Part shown: one piece after another, positions 34,940 through 46,022 of the stretch
Position numbering within the stretch: the first letter of the stretch is position 1
Layout: each line of letters starts with the position of its first letter
NCBI GenBank assembly: GCA_019671005.1
Contig: CM033726.1
Location: 6,083,213-6,147,212, forward strand
From: Hibiscus mutabilis
Lineage: Eukaryota > Streptophyta > Magnoliopsida > Malvales > Malvaceae
Direction of reading: 5' to 3'
DNA: 64,000 bases
Program-made: the position numbers and the translations under genes
Notes under the pieces: model-generated
The model's database searches: none
What the model was told of the DNA's origin: nothing
The model's input: the letters and a program-made list of their open reading frames with translations, nothing else

Positions 34940-37445
34940 ATGGCGGCCTCCTCATCGTCGACACCTTTCTTTGGAACGAGGGAAGAAAATCTAAACCCGA
35001 TGATACAAGTACAACAATCCTCCACCGCTTCACCCACTTCGTCAACTGCTCCAACCACTGCACCTCAGAAGAAAAAGAGACATCACCCCGGAATTTCATG
35101 CAAGCTTTTTTCCCCCTTTACATACATCTGATTATGGTTTTTTTATTCAATGAGTAAAGTTAATACATAAAGAGGGTTTGTTTATGTTTATGTTTATGTT
35201 CTTGTTCTTGTTTCTGTTTCATTCCCCTTTTTTATTAAAAAATTCAAGGTTAAGTGGTTAACCCAAAGAACCCTAATTTAAAAACTTGTCAGTTTTTATT
35301 GTTCTTCCCCTATTTTTCTAATGATTTGTTGTTTTGTTTGTCATTTCTGAAAAAGCAGATCCAGATGCGGAAGTGATAGCACTATCTCCCAAGACTCTAA
35401 TGGCAACAAACAGGTTCATTTGTGAGGTGTGCAACAAAGGGTTCCAAAGAGAGCAGAATCTACAGCTCCACAGAAGAGGACACAACCTGCCTTGGAAGCT
35501 CAAACAGAAGACTACAAAAGAAGTGAAGAGGAAAGTTTATCTTTGCCCCGAGCCCACATGCGTCCACCACGACCCTTCTAAGGCACTCGGCGACCTCACC
35601 GGTATCAAAAAGCATTACTCGAGGAAACACGGTGAGAAGAAATGGAAGTGCGACAAGTGCTCCAAGAGGTACGCCGTGCAGTCCGACTGGAAAGCTCATT
35701 CGAAGACATGCGGCACCAGGGAGTACAGATGTGATTGTGGCACTCTTTTCTCAAGGTAAATCAATCATTCAGGTTGTCAGGGAAGGAATCTCATGTGAGT
35801 TTTCACTTTTCTATACGTTTACAGATACAGCCTTTGTTTTCATCTTCAAAAGCTTTTCACCATGAATGATGGACTACTGTTCAGGGTTTGTTTTCCATTT
35901 ATGGCAAAGTACAGTCCCATAAATTAATAGGTTTCCATAGGACTTCTGGTTTTTTATCAACCAGGAAATGACTCCCCGGCTTCATTCATTCATTTTCAGG
36001 TTAAACCAAGAGCTTTAGAAAAATGTTCAGAATTACTTCAGTGAAATGAATTACATTGTCGTATTATTCATCTTTCTTGTGATTTCTTGTTTCTCAAAAC
36101 TCATATCCTTTTCTCTCTCTTTTTTCTAAAAAAATTTTGTTTTCAGTTAAAAATATTGGAAGTTAGTGCAAATGGTCACACATGATCTTCAATGTAAAGG
36201 TCCCCCATCCCCATGCATTTCTTAACTGCAATGGCTAAATTATATTACTTACTCCCCATTTTTTAACTTTATCCTTTATTAATCGAAGTTGACTTTCCTC
36301 TTATTTCTCTTTTTTACTGCTACTGCAGACGTGATAGTTTTATTACTCACCGAGCCTTTTGCGATGCACTGGCTCAAGAGAGTGCTCGGCATCCCACCAA
36401 CTTAAGCACAATGGGCAGTCATCATCTGTTTGGAAGTAACCATCACATGAGTTTAGGGTCATTACAAGACCAGAATCATGTTCAACCCTCAAGTAACATG
36501 TTGCGGCTGGGAAGTAGTACTACTTCTGGTCCACCGAAGTTTGATCACCTTATCTCTCCATCGAATCCTTCTTCATTACAGAACATGTTTTTCATGTCGG
36601 ATGCTGCAAACCAAGGTTTATGCAACGGACCATATCTCAACAACAAGCCATTGCAAGGGCTTATGCAACTCCCCGACCTTCAAGGCAGTACTGGTAACAT
36701 TAACAATTCCACTACTTCTGCCAATCTTTTCAATTTGGGCTTCTTTTCGAATGCCAGTGGTGCAAGCAGTATGAGTGTTAGTGAAATAGGTGGCGGCGAT
36801 GGTGGTGGTGGTGGTCAAGGGCAGGCGATGTTCCATTCTAACATGGGAGGTGATCAGATTGGTTCGGGACTTTCTTCTCTTTATAGCACTTCAATGCAAC
36901 ACGAGAATGTTTCCTCACACATGTCGATGTCGGCCACTGCATTGCTTCAAAAAGCTGAGCAGATAGGTTCAACTACAAGAAACAACAACGCTTCCTCTTT
37001 CCTAAGGGGATTAGGGAGTTCATTATCGAGCGGAAGTGAAACCCTAAGATCGTCACAGGTGGAGGATGATAGCAATCTTCAAGGACTAATGAACTCTCTT
37101 GCAAATGGCAACTCTTCCATTTTCGACGGCGGCGGCGGAAGCCACGGGCAAAGCAACAACTTCGGAGGATTCAGTGGGAGTGGGTTGACACTGGAACAAC
37201 AAGGAAATAATGCCAACTTTTGTAACGTGAACGAGGCGGAGTTGCATCAGAATCTTGCGGCGGGCATGGGCGGGAGTGATAAACTGACCTTGGATTTTCT
37301 TGGCGTCGGAAGAATGGTGGGAAACATAGGCGGAGGCTTTTCGCAGAGAGAGCAGCACGGGATCAACGTTAGCGCTATGGATCCCGACATGAAATCATCA
37401 GCGCAAGCAAATGCTCAACAATTTGGTCGTGCTAAACTTGTCTAA
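34940..37445 (+). CDS. IDD4: INDETERMINATE-DOMAIN C2H2 zinc-finger transcription factor, IDD4-like
   Basis: Exons 34,940-35,099, 35,359-35,755 and 36,329-37,445 give 557 residues in one frame. Order: MAASSSSTPFFG N-terminus; a basic nuclear-localisation stretch KKKRHH near residue 46; an ID domain with two C2H2 fingers (FICEVCNKGFQ, YLCPEPTCVHHD) and two C2HC fingers (WKCDKCSKRYAVQSDWKAH, YRCDCGTLFSRRDSFITH). The tail is Gly/Ser/Asn-rich and ends with motifs I recall from Arabidopsis IDD4: NLFNLGFF, MSATALLQKAEQIGST, LQGLMNSLA, SDKLTLDFLGVG. IDD proteins bind DNA in the nucleus and act with DELLA/SCARECROW-type partners in growth and patterning. Intron 2 is GT-AG. Intron 1 has no usable GT; the length-matched donor is GC (35,100-35,101). 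RAVEN/IDD5 is the nearest alternative. No nonsense or frameshift was found, so this is the one intact gene in the window. Confidence 0.9.
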
Positions 37446-38358
37446 GCGCCTAAGCAGGCCAAGGTTTGTAGGGTTTGATATGTAGGGAATTGAAAACTCT
37501 TTTCTTGGTTTTTTTCTTCTTCTTCTTCTTGATGGCATGAAGTAGGGTTTCATTCATAAACTGTTTTAACGCTTACTCGAGCTTAGTTTTGATTAAGTTA
37601 TTTTCTTTTGCATGATGATCTTCTCGTTGATTTCTTTCATTAACATAGATGGGAAGAATCCAAGAACAAAATTTTAAAAAGTGTTACTTATCCCTTCTCA
37701 TTCACTTGGAAATTTGCTGGCTATTTCATTTTTACCCATGGGTGGAGCCACATGAAGAATTGGGCGACTATTGACACCCAAAATTTATTAGAAATTCTTT
37801 TTTTTTCTTTATAATTCGTATATAAAAAATTAAAAAATATATATAAATAACACTTATTTTTAAATATTTAACTTCTTTTAAATACAATTCAAAAAATGAC
37901 ATCCCTCTAATAAATTTCTAGCTCCGCGCTATTTTTATCCAAAAGCTTTTATTATGTGTAGTTCTTGAAAGTTAGCAATAAGCTCAACAATCTTTAGAGC
38001 GAATGGTTAAAAACTCTCAGTTGGCACTCTTTTCTCTCCTAATTTGTGGTTTCAATACCCATTAGGAGCATACAAGTTAGGAATAAGAAAATATAACCTT
38101 TACTATCATGAATGAAGCATGATTTTCTATAAAGGTACGAATTTTTAAGAAATTATATTTGAAATTTAGGGGTGAATTTATAGAATTTTAGGGTGTAAAA
38201 TTAAATTATCAGTAGAAACACCTAAATTATATAAAAATTTGAAATTTTTAAGAGGTGCGTTCGCCTTTAGTACCCACCGGACATCCATGTTTACCATAAA
38301 AATAAGGTGATTTCATTGATATATCTTTGAAGTAATAGAGTATATATTATAGGAAAAT
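37446..38358. other. 3' flank of the IDD gene and intergenic DNA
   Basis: Pyrimidine-rich trailer (TTCTTCTTCTTCTTCTT at about 37,513) followed by AT-rich DNA. Short complementary words at 37,745 (GGTGGAGCC) and 37,919 (AGCTCCGC) hint at a small decayed element, but borders are not clear. Confidence 0.4.
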
Positions 38359-38575
38359 ACTTTGATACACAAGCTTGTGTACACAAGCTTTTCAATTTTA
38401 GGGTTTTAGGGGTTTAGTGTATAGGGTGTAGAATTTAAAGTTTATGGTTAGAATTTAGGATTTAGGGTTTAAGGTTTTGGTTTTAGGGTGCTAGGGTTTG
38501 GGATTTAGGTTTTAAATTTTATAAAAAAGTTGTGTAATTTTTTTTACACAGCTTGTGTGTGTATATATATATATA
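38359..38575. repeat. Small inverted-repeat element with a telomere-like interior
   Basis: The edges carry ACACAAGCTTGTGTACACAA and ACACAGCTTGTGTGTGTAT, which pair. The interior is a degenerate TTTAGGG series (TTTTAGGGGTTTAG, GGATTTAGGGTTTAAGG, GCTAGGGTTTGGG). Confidence 0.5.
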
Positions 38576-38597
38576 TCCCTTTTAATAAAGGCTATAT

Positions 38598-39048
38598 TAC
38601 AAATTAGTACTTAAAGGATACCAACTTTTCCATTTAGGTATAAGGTATTTTTTGGTCAAAATGAGTATCTAAAATATACTTTTTGGTTAAATTAAGTACG
38701 TAAAGTATACTTTTTGGTCAAAATATGTACCTAAAATATATATTTTGGTCAAAATAGGTACCTAAAGTATTTTTTTTTATCAAAATAGGTGCTTAAAGTA
38801 TATATATCATCTAGGTTCCTAAAAGTTGTAATGTGACATTGATTAAAGAATACATTCGGTACCTATTTAACAAAAAATATACTTTAGATACCTATTTTAA
38901 CAAAAAATATATACTTTTGGTACTTATTTTGATGAAAAAAAATACTTTACGTACATATTTTAACCAAAGAGCATACTTTAGGTACTTAATTTAACTAAAA
39001 GTATACTTTAGGTACTTATATTGACTAAAAAATACTTTTAAGTACCAG
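38598..39048. mobile_element. Foldback element built of tandem 30-bp repeats in inverted arms
   Basis: The left arm repeats a unit like TTTTTGGTCAAAATAGGTAC about five times (38,640-38,800). The right arm repeats its complement about six times (38,845-39,040). The turn lies near 38,810-38,850. No target duplication was found. Confidence 0.65.
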
Positions 39049-39164
39049 GTAAAATTTAAAAAGTTTCGAGTTTGAATAATGGCATTTGTGACTTGTACTT
39101 TCGTTATTCTATTTCATCTTTGTCTGTTTGAACTACATGTGTTTCACGCCTATTCATATAAGGG

Positions 39165-39462
39165 TAATTATTCCACGGGTCATAGTTTTAAGCCTTAGAG
39201 ATTTAGTTTAGTGTTTTTGGTTTATGAATTTATGTTTAAGGATTTAAAATTTATAGTTTATGTTGGAATTTAGTGTTTATAAATTAAAACTTAAATACCT
39301 AACATATTACCCTAAAACTTAAACTCTAACATATAAACCTTAAATTCTAACCCTGCACTTTAAATACTAACCACAATCATTAAATTCTAAACTCATAAAT
39401 CCTAAACCCTAAACTAAATTTTTAAACCCTAAAACTATGACGCTCGTGGAAAAAATTCACCG
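39165..39462. repeat. Foldback element with a telomere-like interior
   Basis: The ends TTCCACGGGTCATAGTTTTA and TAAAACTATGACGCTCGTGG are an inverted repeat. The interior switches from TTTAG-rich words on the left to CCCTAAA-rich words on the right, so the telomere-like tract is itself inverted. Confidence 0.6.
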
Positions 39463-40492
39463 TCAGTGCATAGAATATTTCCCATTCATTTAATGGTCTA
39501 AGTAAATACTTATCTCATCAAATTGGATAAGATCACAATATCAAATACTAATCTCCAGTTTCACAACTCATTTTTATTTTTGTTTAGTCTCGTTGCTTTT
39601 CACCCGTTAATTGTAAAAGAATTTCTACCAAAACACAAATATTTGTTGGAAAGCAACAACCAAATAATTAATAGTGTCAAACCAAAGAATGAGATAAAGA
39701 ATATTAAAGTGTGGACTCATTCCAACACATTCGACAAGTGAATGATTATTTTATTTAAATTCTTACTTCTTCAATAATCTATCATTTATTCTATTCCTTT
39801 AATAGTATTAATTTATCATTTATTATATTCTCTTTAATTTCTTTATAATTTCGATGTAGAGATCATTCGTTCGGCCACCTAATACCTAATCCCGAAACTT
39901 AATATTCGGAGCTAATTAATAAAGACCACGAAATACTTTATTAGTGAACACTTTATTCATTCTTCTCTTTTCAATTGTTTTTCCCGATGGCTAACTTCTA
40001 ATATGTTAAGCACTTATATGTACGTATAAAACATATAATTTATTAAATTAAAATGTTGGTATAAAGGGAAAAGTGATATATATATATATATATTACACGT
40101 GTATGTAACATTTCTCTTTAAATTTTTTTCCTATTATTTTAACTCCATCGAGTGCTTGTAGTAACAGAGTTAGATAACGTGCATGCAGGCTTTTAGAATG
40201 CTTTATGCCCGGTTAAAATTTTACGTAATAAGTTATATATATATATATATATATATGGAAACGAAGATAAGGGCTGACATAAAATACAATTTTAAGTTTT
40301 AAGTTTGGATACTGGAAAAGTACATTATGATCTCCCCACAAATGATAAATTTTTAATACAGTCTTTTTAAATTTTCAAATTAAAAGCTAAATTAATAATA
40401 AAAACTATATTTTAACCCTTTAAAAATATATAACTTACCCCTAGCTCTCCAAGAAAATTATTGGCTTTGTCCTTTTTATATATATATATATA
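39463..40492. other. Intergenic, with (TA)n tracts
   Basis: AT-rich DNA with (TA)n tracts at about 40,076-40,092, 40,231-40,255 and 40,480-40,492. No gene was found; the 72-residue frame at 39,523-39,741 matches nothing I know. Confidence 0.4.
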
Positions 40493-40715
40493 ATAGGATC
40501 CTCTTATAGTACGTAAAACTTAAAATTTTTACACATTTTTTAAACCACTGGATATAGGTAAATGGATAGTTGAGATTAACATTAAAAATATGAAGATTAT
40601 CACAAAAAAATAGATAAAGAAATAATTTTAGTCATTTATTACTCTCATCTAATAGTCCGAAAGAAGGTGTAAAGTAATTAAATTTTACATTGTGTAAGTG
40701 AATCATAACCCATAT
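40493..40715. mobile_element. Hairpin MITE of the 26-29 kb family
   Basis: It starts TAGGATCCTCTTATAGT and ends GTGTAAGTGAATCATAACCC, with the GAAGATTATCAC loop word, as in the array at 26,205-28,916. It is nearest to the copy at 27,850-28,055. It lies next to a (TA)n tract, like its relatives. Confidence 0.7.
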
Positions 40716-41316
40716 AAATATATACTTAACAAGGGAAGTAAGATTGATTTTATTGCTGCTGAGATGTCAAAGAGATTATTGTATTTATTCAGCTAAATTC
40801 TATCAAATTGTAATGGTATTTTATATGTATATGGTGGTTTCTAGGCAAATTTTGTGAATAGTAGGTAATTCAGGCAGGCGTAGCAGTTACAACTACAAGT
40901 GTCCAGAATTGTTAGTTATGGTCATTAATTCGGACATCTTGCGGCTCTTTCGTCTCGCTCGTTGTCTACTTTCCTGTATCAGTCCGTGACTGCCATTTCA
41001 CACTTTATTCCTCCAAAATAATAACAATACCAACAGTCTTTCACTCCAAAATTGGAAGAAGAAAAAAAGTTTTCGATTTTGTTTTGCTGAGTAATTTTCG
41101 ATTAGTGAAATATTTATGATTGAGAAATGTTGTGTAATCGTTAATAAACCGAAGAAGTGTGTGATATGATTATGCATGGCTAATAAAAACTCGATTTGCG
41201 TATATGTTTTACGTTGGTTATATGTAAATTATTAAAATTTTAAATATATGATACTAATTGCATTTGATATGGATTAATTGTTGTCCAATTTTATAAACTT
41301 GTCATGCTTTTTTTTA
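40716..41316. other. Intergenic, nothing recognised
   Basis: A moderately GC-balanced stretch at 40,855-41,000 (CGTCTCGCTCGTTG) shows no gene I can name. Confidence 0.4.
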
Positions 41317-41714
41317 TCATAATGTTGAGAGCAGGACTCGTGACACTGGCACAGAGAAAAATAAAAACAAAAAGACAATAAAAGAGACAAAACCCAACGT
41401 TCTACAACTCATGACTGCCCCCATCCCCATGCAACACACTTCCTGAGAATTCAGAGGAACAAAATAAAATAAAATAAAATAAAATAAAAATACCAACTCC
41501 AACAAAGCAGTAAATTAAACAACACACATTTATCAATGAAATCCGAAAGTAAAAAACGTCAGTAATATTTTACGTACCTTTATAATATACAATCTCCAAC
41601 TTCCTCCAAACAATCGGTTTATTTCTGTCTGAATCAGAATTCAGAAACCAAGGTGCTTACTTGTTGTTGCTGCTGCTTCTGCTTCTGCTGTGGCTGTTGG
41701 TGAGTGAAATCCAT
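41317..41714 (-). CDS. Putative small two-exon gene: Gln-rich start and one membrane segment
   Basis: Exon 1 (41,714-41,661) encodes 18 residues starting MDFTHQQPQQKQKQ and ends CAA followed by GTAAGC, a good donor. Exon 2 (41,442-41,317) follows a long pyrimidine tract and CTCAG. It continues in the same phase with EVCCMGMGAVMSCRTLG, a hydrophobic run FVSFIVFLFLFFSVPV, and ends at TGA. The total is 59 residues, which would make a small single-pass membrane or secreted-type peptide. I do not recognise a family. The splice signals and conserved phase support it; the shortness and low-complexity N-terminus count against it. It could be a non-coding transcript or chance. Confidence 0.3.
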
Positions 41715-42332
41715 TCTCCCCTCAAGTCAAGGTTCTAACCATTGCGCCCACGTAACAGAATCATAATGATTTTTAAGATCACCGCAGCACCGTAATCGTA
41801 ATTTAAAAATATTGTGATATGCAGAAAAGAAATCACGTCGTGTTGCAACTATACAGCAGTCAAAAGCTAAGCTGCAATCTAGCTTAGTTTCTCGGTTAGT
41901 AATTTGTTACTTAAGTATTTAGTTGTAAGTTTGCTATTCACTTGAAGGATTTACCTCTGTTATGTAATGAGGGCGTTGGTCTGTATTGAATCAGTTTTTG
42001 AGAAAGATTAATTTCATCCGGTGTTTCTTTGTATTTTTGTGTTTAGTCTATAATTCTTACCCGGTCCGCAATCGTATTACAAGATAATATTTGTTCATAT
42101 ATATTCTTAACCCTTTGACAATGCACATACATCTTATTGAGAAAGTGATTTGAACACATGTCTCCCAAGATGAACATCATCCGCTTTTTCACAAGGACAC
42201 TTATTGGGTTCAATTTAATATTATTTTATGTATTTTGAATAATATAATTTGAACATTCTAGAATAGTTTCTTTTAATGTGATTGTGTTAGATTAGTCATA
42301 CACAAATGATTATATGTATTAATGTATTTGAA
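41715..42332. other. Intergenic; possible SINE-like box at 42,130-42,165
   Basis: The minus strand has GTGTTCAAATCAC, a B-box-like word, at about 42,145-42,157, but no good A box. Nothing else is supported. Confidence 0.35.
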
Positions 42333-43190
42333 TTTTTTTTGAAACGTATGCCTCATTAAAAAAAACCCTAAACTTAGTTGGAGGAAAAAAGAGTGCAACA
42401 ACTCAATGGGATAGATAATATCTGTTACAAGACCAACTGCCATAAAAAACACCAAAACAATACAAGCCACTAAGGCTGCTCATGCCTGACTTAAAATGAA
42501 AGCTATACTCCCTAACCAATAACATCTGCACTAAATTAACTTAAAATGGAGCCCGCACTACCCTCTTGAAGTTTAGAGATCCAAACCAAAGGAGAGCCTC
42601 TCCCAATGCCTGACTTGGCCAATTTATCAGCAGTTGCATTTGCACTTCTGTGCACTGCACGTATGGTCCAGGAAAATTTTGGACAGAATCCCAAACTTTC
42701 CTCTAAAAGTTGTCTGAACACAATCGGGGTCATGTTTGGCCGAGTGAACCAATCTACAATTGGCGCACAATCCGTCTCAATTAAAAGATTATGAGAACGG
42801 GACCATCTTGAATCGCAAAATAGGGAGCAGGCCTCTTTCAATGCAAGCAATTCAGCCGTTGTGGCGTCTAAAACGCCCACTGCTTTAGAGAACATTATTA
42901 ATGAAATATTATCCGAGTTTCTCAATATGCCTCCAATACCAGTTTTTCCGAAACCCCCTTCCACAGCACCATCGATATTAGACTTTAGGAATCCTGAGGG
43001 AGGTTTGTCCCAGACACATTATTTTAAGTGGATGATTGGTTGTCTTTGAATTCAGCACATGAGGACATATAGCGATATTATTAGCCGATTTAAACAACGA
43101 GGGCCATTTAGCCTTACACCACCACCCTAAACGAATGAGGCAAAGATAAAATCCCACTTAACTGTACTAAGAAATAAAGGGCTAGTATTT
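42333..43190 (-). mobile_element. 5'-truncated LINE with a plant RNase H domain
   Basis: The minus strand opens from about 43,014 to 42,536 through WDKPPSGFLKSNIDGAVEGG and the 142-residue frame starting at 42,964. It is an RNase H fold with the expected acidic residues: NIDGAV, ATTAELLALKEA, IETDCAPIV and ANATADKLAK. Such domains close the ORF2 of many plant LINEs. Upstream WWCKAKWPSLF is in another frame, so it is broken there. The 3' end shows untranslated sequence and a short A tract (T8 on the plus strand, 42,333-42,340). It lies in the 3' flank of the glycosyltransferase pseudogene, same orientation. The 5' border is approximate. Confidence 0.75.
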
Positions 43191-43343
43191 CTGATATGCT
43201 ATTGGAAACGACTGGGAAGTATAATGTCACTATCATCGAACTAGTGTGTGGATGTGAAGCATGACAAACACCAAAGGAAAAAGAAAGCTTACCCTCCCGG
43301 TATCTTTCAACAGTAAATCATTTGAACATATGTACAATTCCAA

Positions 43344-45742
43344 TCAATTTTCTTCCTCTTGTTCAACTATCACCTCTTCAGGCGGTGAATCAAAACGGCG
43401 TAAAGAACTGAGACTGTAACACATTTTGAAAAAAAAAGGAAACCATTTAGAGGAAAAGGTTACACGTTATATGAACTTATAAATGCATAGTATGATAGGG
43501 AAGAAAAGAAAGTTGCCGGGATTTAGACGGCAAGAGTACCTACAGTTCTGGGGAACCCTCCAGGATATAACAGATTCATTCTTCAGATCTGGTGGCAAAT
43601 ACGTGAAAGCTCTCCAATCTTGTAGCATAATTTTGAGATCATGAAGCTTGCTATCCATACCAAAACAGCAATTTGCATGCATTGTGCATACTAGATTCAA
43701 ATCTTTACTAGGTCCACAAAGACCACCAAAATAAGCAGTATTCAAAAACCTGATCTTCAGTCCAATATCTGAGATGAAAGGATCGAACTTGATCTTATTG
43801 AGAACATCCTGATCGTGATATCCGGGATACGTTTCATGTGAATCATACCAGAATTTGTAGAATGCTATTGACCGATTATTAGACTTCACATAGTTAAATC
43901 CCCCATTCGGAAAGTTATGTAGATCATCAGGACTGCCTACAAAATGGTCACATGCAATCTGGAAATCAGCATCTGGAAAGAACCGCTGAAATGGATCCCT
44001 AAACCACATGATATCAATATCCTGGAGGTCAACCAACGAGAAGGCATTAAACATGCAGATAAGCAATTTTCACAAGGTTCATTAGATTTGGAAAATATAC
44101 ATAAATATAACTAAGAAAAGCTAAGAATATGGAAGACAAGACTGCATCTAAGTGGAAACAATTGTAGTCACACTAACAATCCCTGCTATCTTCTTCCCCC
44201 TTCGTGTATCATGTTAGATGAGATCATATATTAAGCTTTTCTATTTCTACTGAGCAAGGTAAATATGGATGCATTTCAAAACAGACTGGCCGCAGCACAG
44301 TAAAACGGAACTTTGCAAGAAAAGATAGCATAACATTCTTGTCAGTGCAAAAGTATTGCTAATACTCACTACACATCCATAGAAGTATTGAGTCAAGAAG
44401 ACACAGGCCATAGTCCTGCTTTGACATTCTAACCAATAATCTACAAAACTAACAGGGTCCAAAGATTTATATTTAATTTATTATGTTATACAGGGAGTAA
44501 AATTTGTTCTTCAAAAAATTGTAACAGATGACAATATGCACCATAATAACAAGGAAACTTCTAGTTAGATATCAAGACACAAATAGGAAGGATCATCCAT
44601 TCTAAAACAAAAACAGTAATGTCAACCATAAATTAGACAAAACTGGTCAAACTAATGACTTTAAGTTCCCCAAATAGAGAAAAGACATACCGTGAAAACA
44701 AAACTATAACCCAACTCGAGCACAGATCGCAGGAAATCAATCCTTCTCCACATCATCTTCAAGTAGTTCGGGGTCATAAAGTATGCTTCCTGTTGAAAAT
44801 CAACATCCTCGGTGACAAGAGAGAAGCAATGCTTGTGTATAACTTGACAACGATTATATGCCTTTTCATCCAAGGCATGAAGGCAATAATCACCAAATGG
44901 TCCAAAAGCCAGTGCGTGCCCTCTCCAAGCATAAAACTCTTAAGGAAAAAGGCCCACAACCGAATGGGTACTCGCCCAGGCATCATTCAAGGTTGTTAAA
45001 ATAACAGTCTTATTCCCCATAGAAGCATTCCTCAAAGTTTCTTCAAGGTGTTCCATTGGATCCTGCAGGAAAACAAATTTAAATTTGAAAAATATTCAGG
45101 GATATTCCTGGGATTTTTTTTGCAGCTAAACACTATAGTCAGCAATATTTGTTAAATAGATAAAAGCTTAGTTGTTCAAGCTGTTTGAGTAAATTTTACT
45201 ACAGAGCACTAAACACAAAGTTCATATACAAAATAAGTATTAATATCCGAAAATTGATTATCTGATTGATAACAGCATTTTGATAAGATGAATTCCATAA
45301 ACACGAAGAAGAATCAGCAAATTTTTTTACACTTGTAAGAAGTTTGATCTCCAGAAAATTAGAATAGAATCCTTAGTTTCTACTAAGCACTAGCTCTATC
45401 ATGCTAGGAATATTATAAAACGAATAAGCCAATCGGATTCTTAATCTAAACCAAAATGCTATACAGCTCAAGTAATCATTTTCCAAAAGGAAATTATGCA
45501 TGGAACAAAAATAGAAAGAAAAGGAAAGGAAAGGGAAAGGGAAGAGAAGAGAAGAGAAGAGAAGAAACCGGAGGAGGAGGGTAATTGAGATAGGAAGGAA
45601 AAAGGCGAATGAAAGCGGAAGAAGTGGAGAGCAAGCGGATAGAATCAGTAGCAGTGTAAAGCATCAAAACTGAGAGAGTGAAGAGCATGAAAAGGAAGGC
45701 AGCAGGGCGGGTGAGCTTCGAAACTTTGGGAGGAGAAGACAT
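43344..45742 (-). pseudogene. GT77/DUF271 nucleotide-diphospho-sugar transferase gene with frameshifts
   Basis: Four exons: 45,742-45,569, 45,062-44,691, 44,021-43,540 and 43,413-43,344 (TGA). The N-terminus MSSPPKVSK is followed by a signal-anchor (AAFLFMLFTLSVLMLY), so a Golgi type II protein is expected. Exon 2 has VILTTLNDAW, EKAYNRCQVIHKHCFSLV and YFMTPNYLKMMWRRIDFLR. Exon 3 opens with the metal-binding DXD (DIDIMWFRDPF) and continues FQIACDHF, FPNGGFNYVK, YHDQDVLNKIK. Exon 2 carries an extra C near 44,944 and about 8 extra bases near 44,880. The sum of nine restores the later frame, but a TAA results at 44,942-44,940. The family resembles Arabidopsis At4g15970-type proteins. An upstream Met at 45,856 is open but lies before the anchor. 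Disruption could be a sequence error; otherwise it is a recent pseudogene. Confidence 0.82.
45515..45566. repeat. GGAAA/GAGAA purine microsatellite
   Basis: Purine tract in the first intron of the glycosyltransferase gene, beginning within 10 bp of its splice donor. Confidence 0.8.
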
Positions 45743-46022
45743 AGCACCGCCGGTGGGAGAACGGGGAGAGCAGAAGGGGCAGCAAGCTGAAACCGCCGTG
45801 GGAGGTGGACATCGTCGCCTGTGAAACCTTGGTAACGCTCGCGGGGACGCCATCAACCGACAACAACATTGATTTCACACTGCGTAAGTCTTGGATTTTA
45901 GAGTGATCAATGTTGAGAGAGAAACATGAAACTTGGATAAGTGGGCCCTCAACCCCACCGCTTAACAGTAAATCCATTTCTAAATGTAATCTCACTGGTT
46001 GATTATTTCTGATCCGTCCCAT

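Noticed and set aside
36478..36774. Second frame within IDD exon 3, and minus-strand frames at 36,618 and 37,086
   Set aside because: They are shadows of the long conserved IDD frame and have no features of their own.
38395..39440. True interstitial telomere tract
   Set aside because: Words are degenerate, never in uninterrupted series, and lie inside foldback elements.
45494..45856. Upstream Met for the glycosyltransferase
   Set aside because: The residues between 45,856 and 45,742 are Pro/Arg/Cys-rich and precede the signal-anchor; the start at 45,742 gives a normal short cytosolic tail. The frame also runs past the exon 1 donor.
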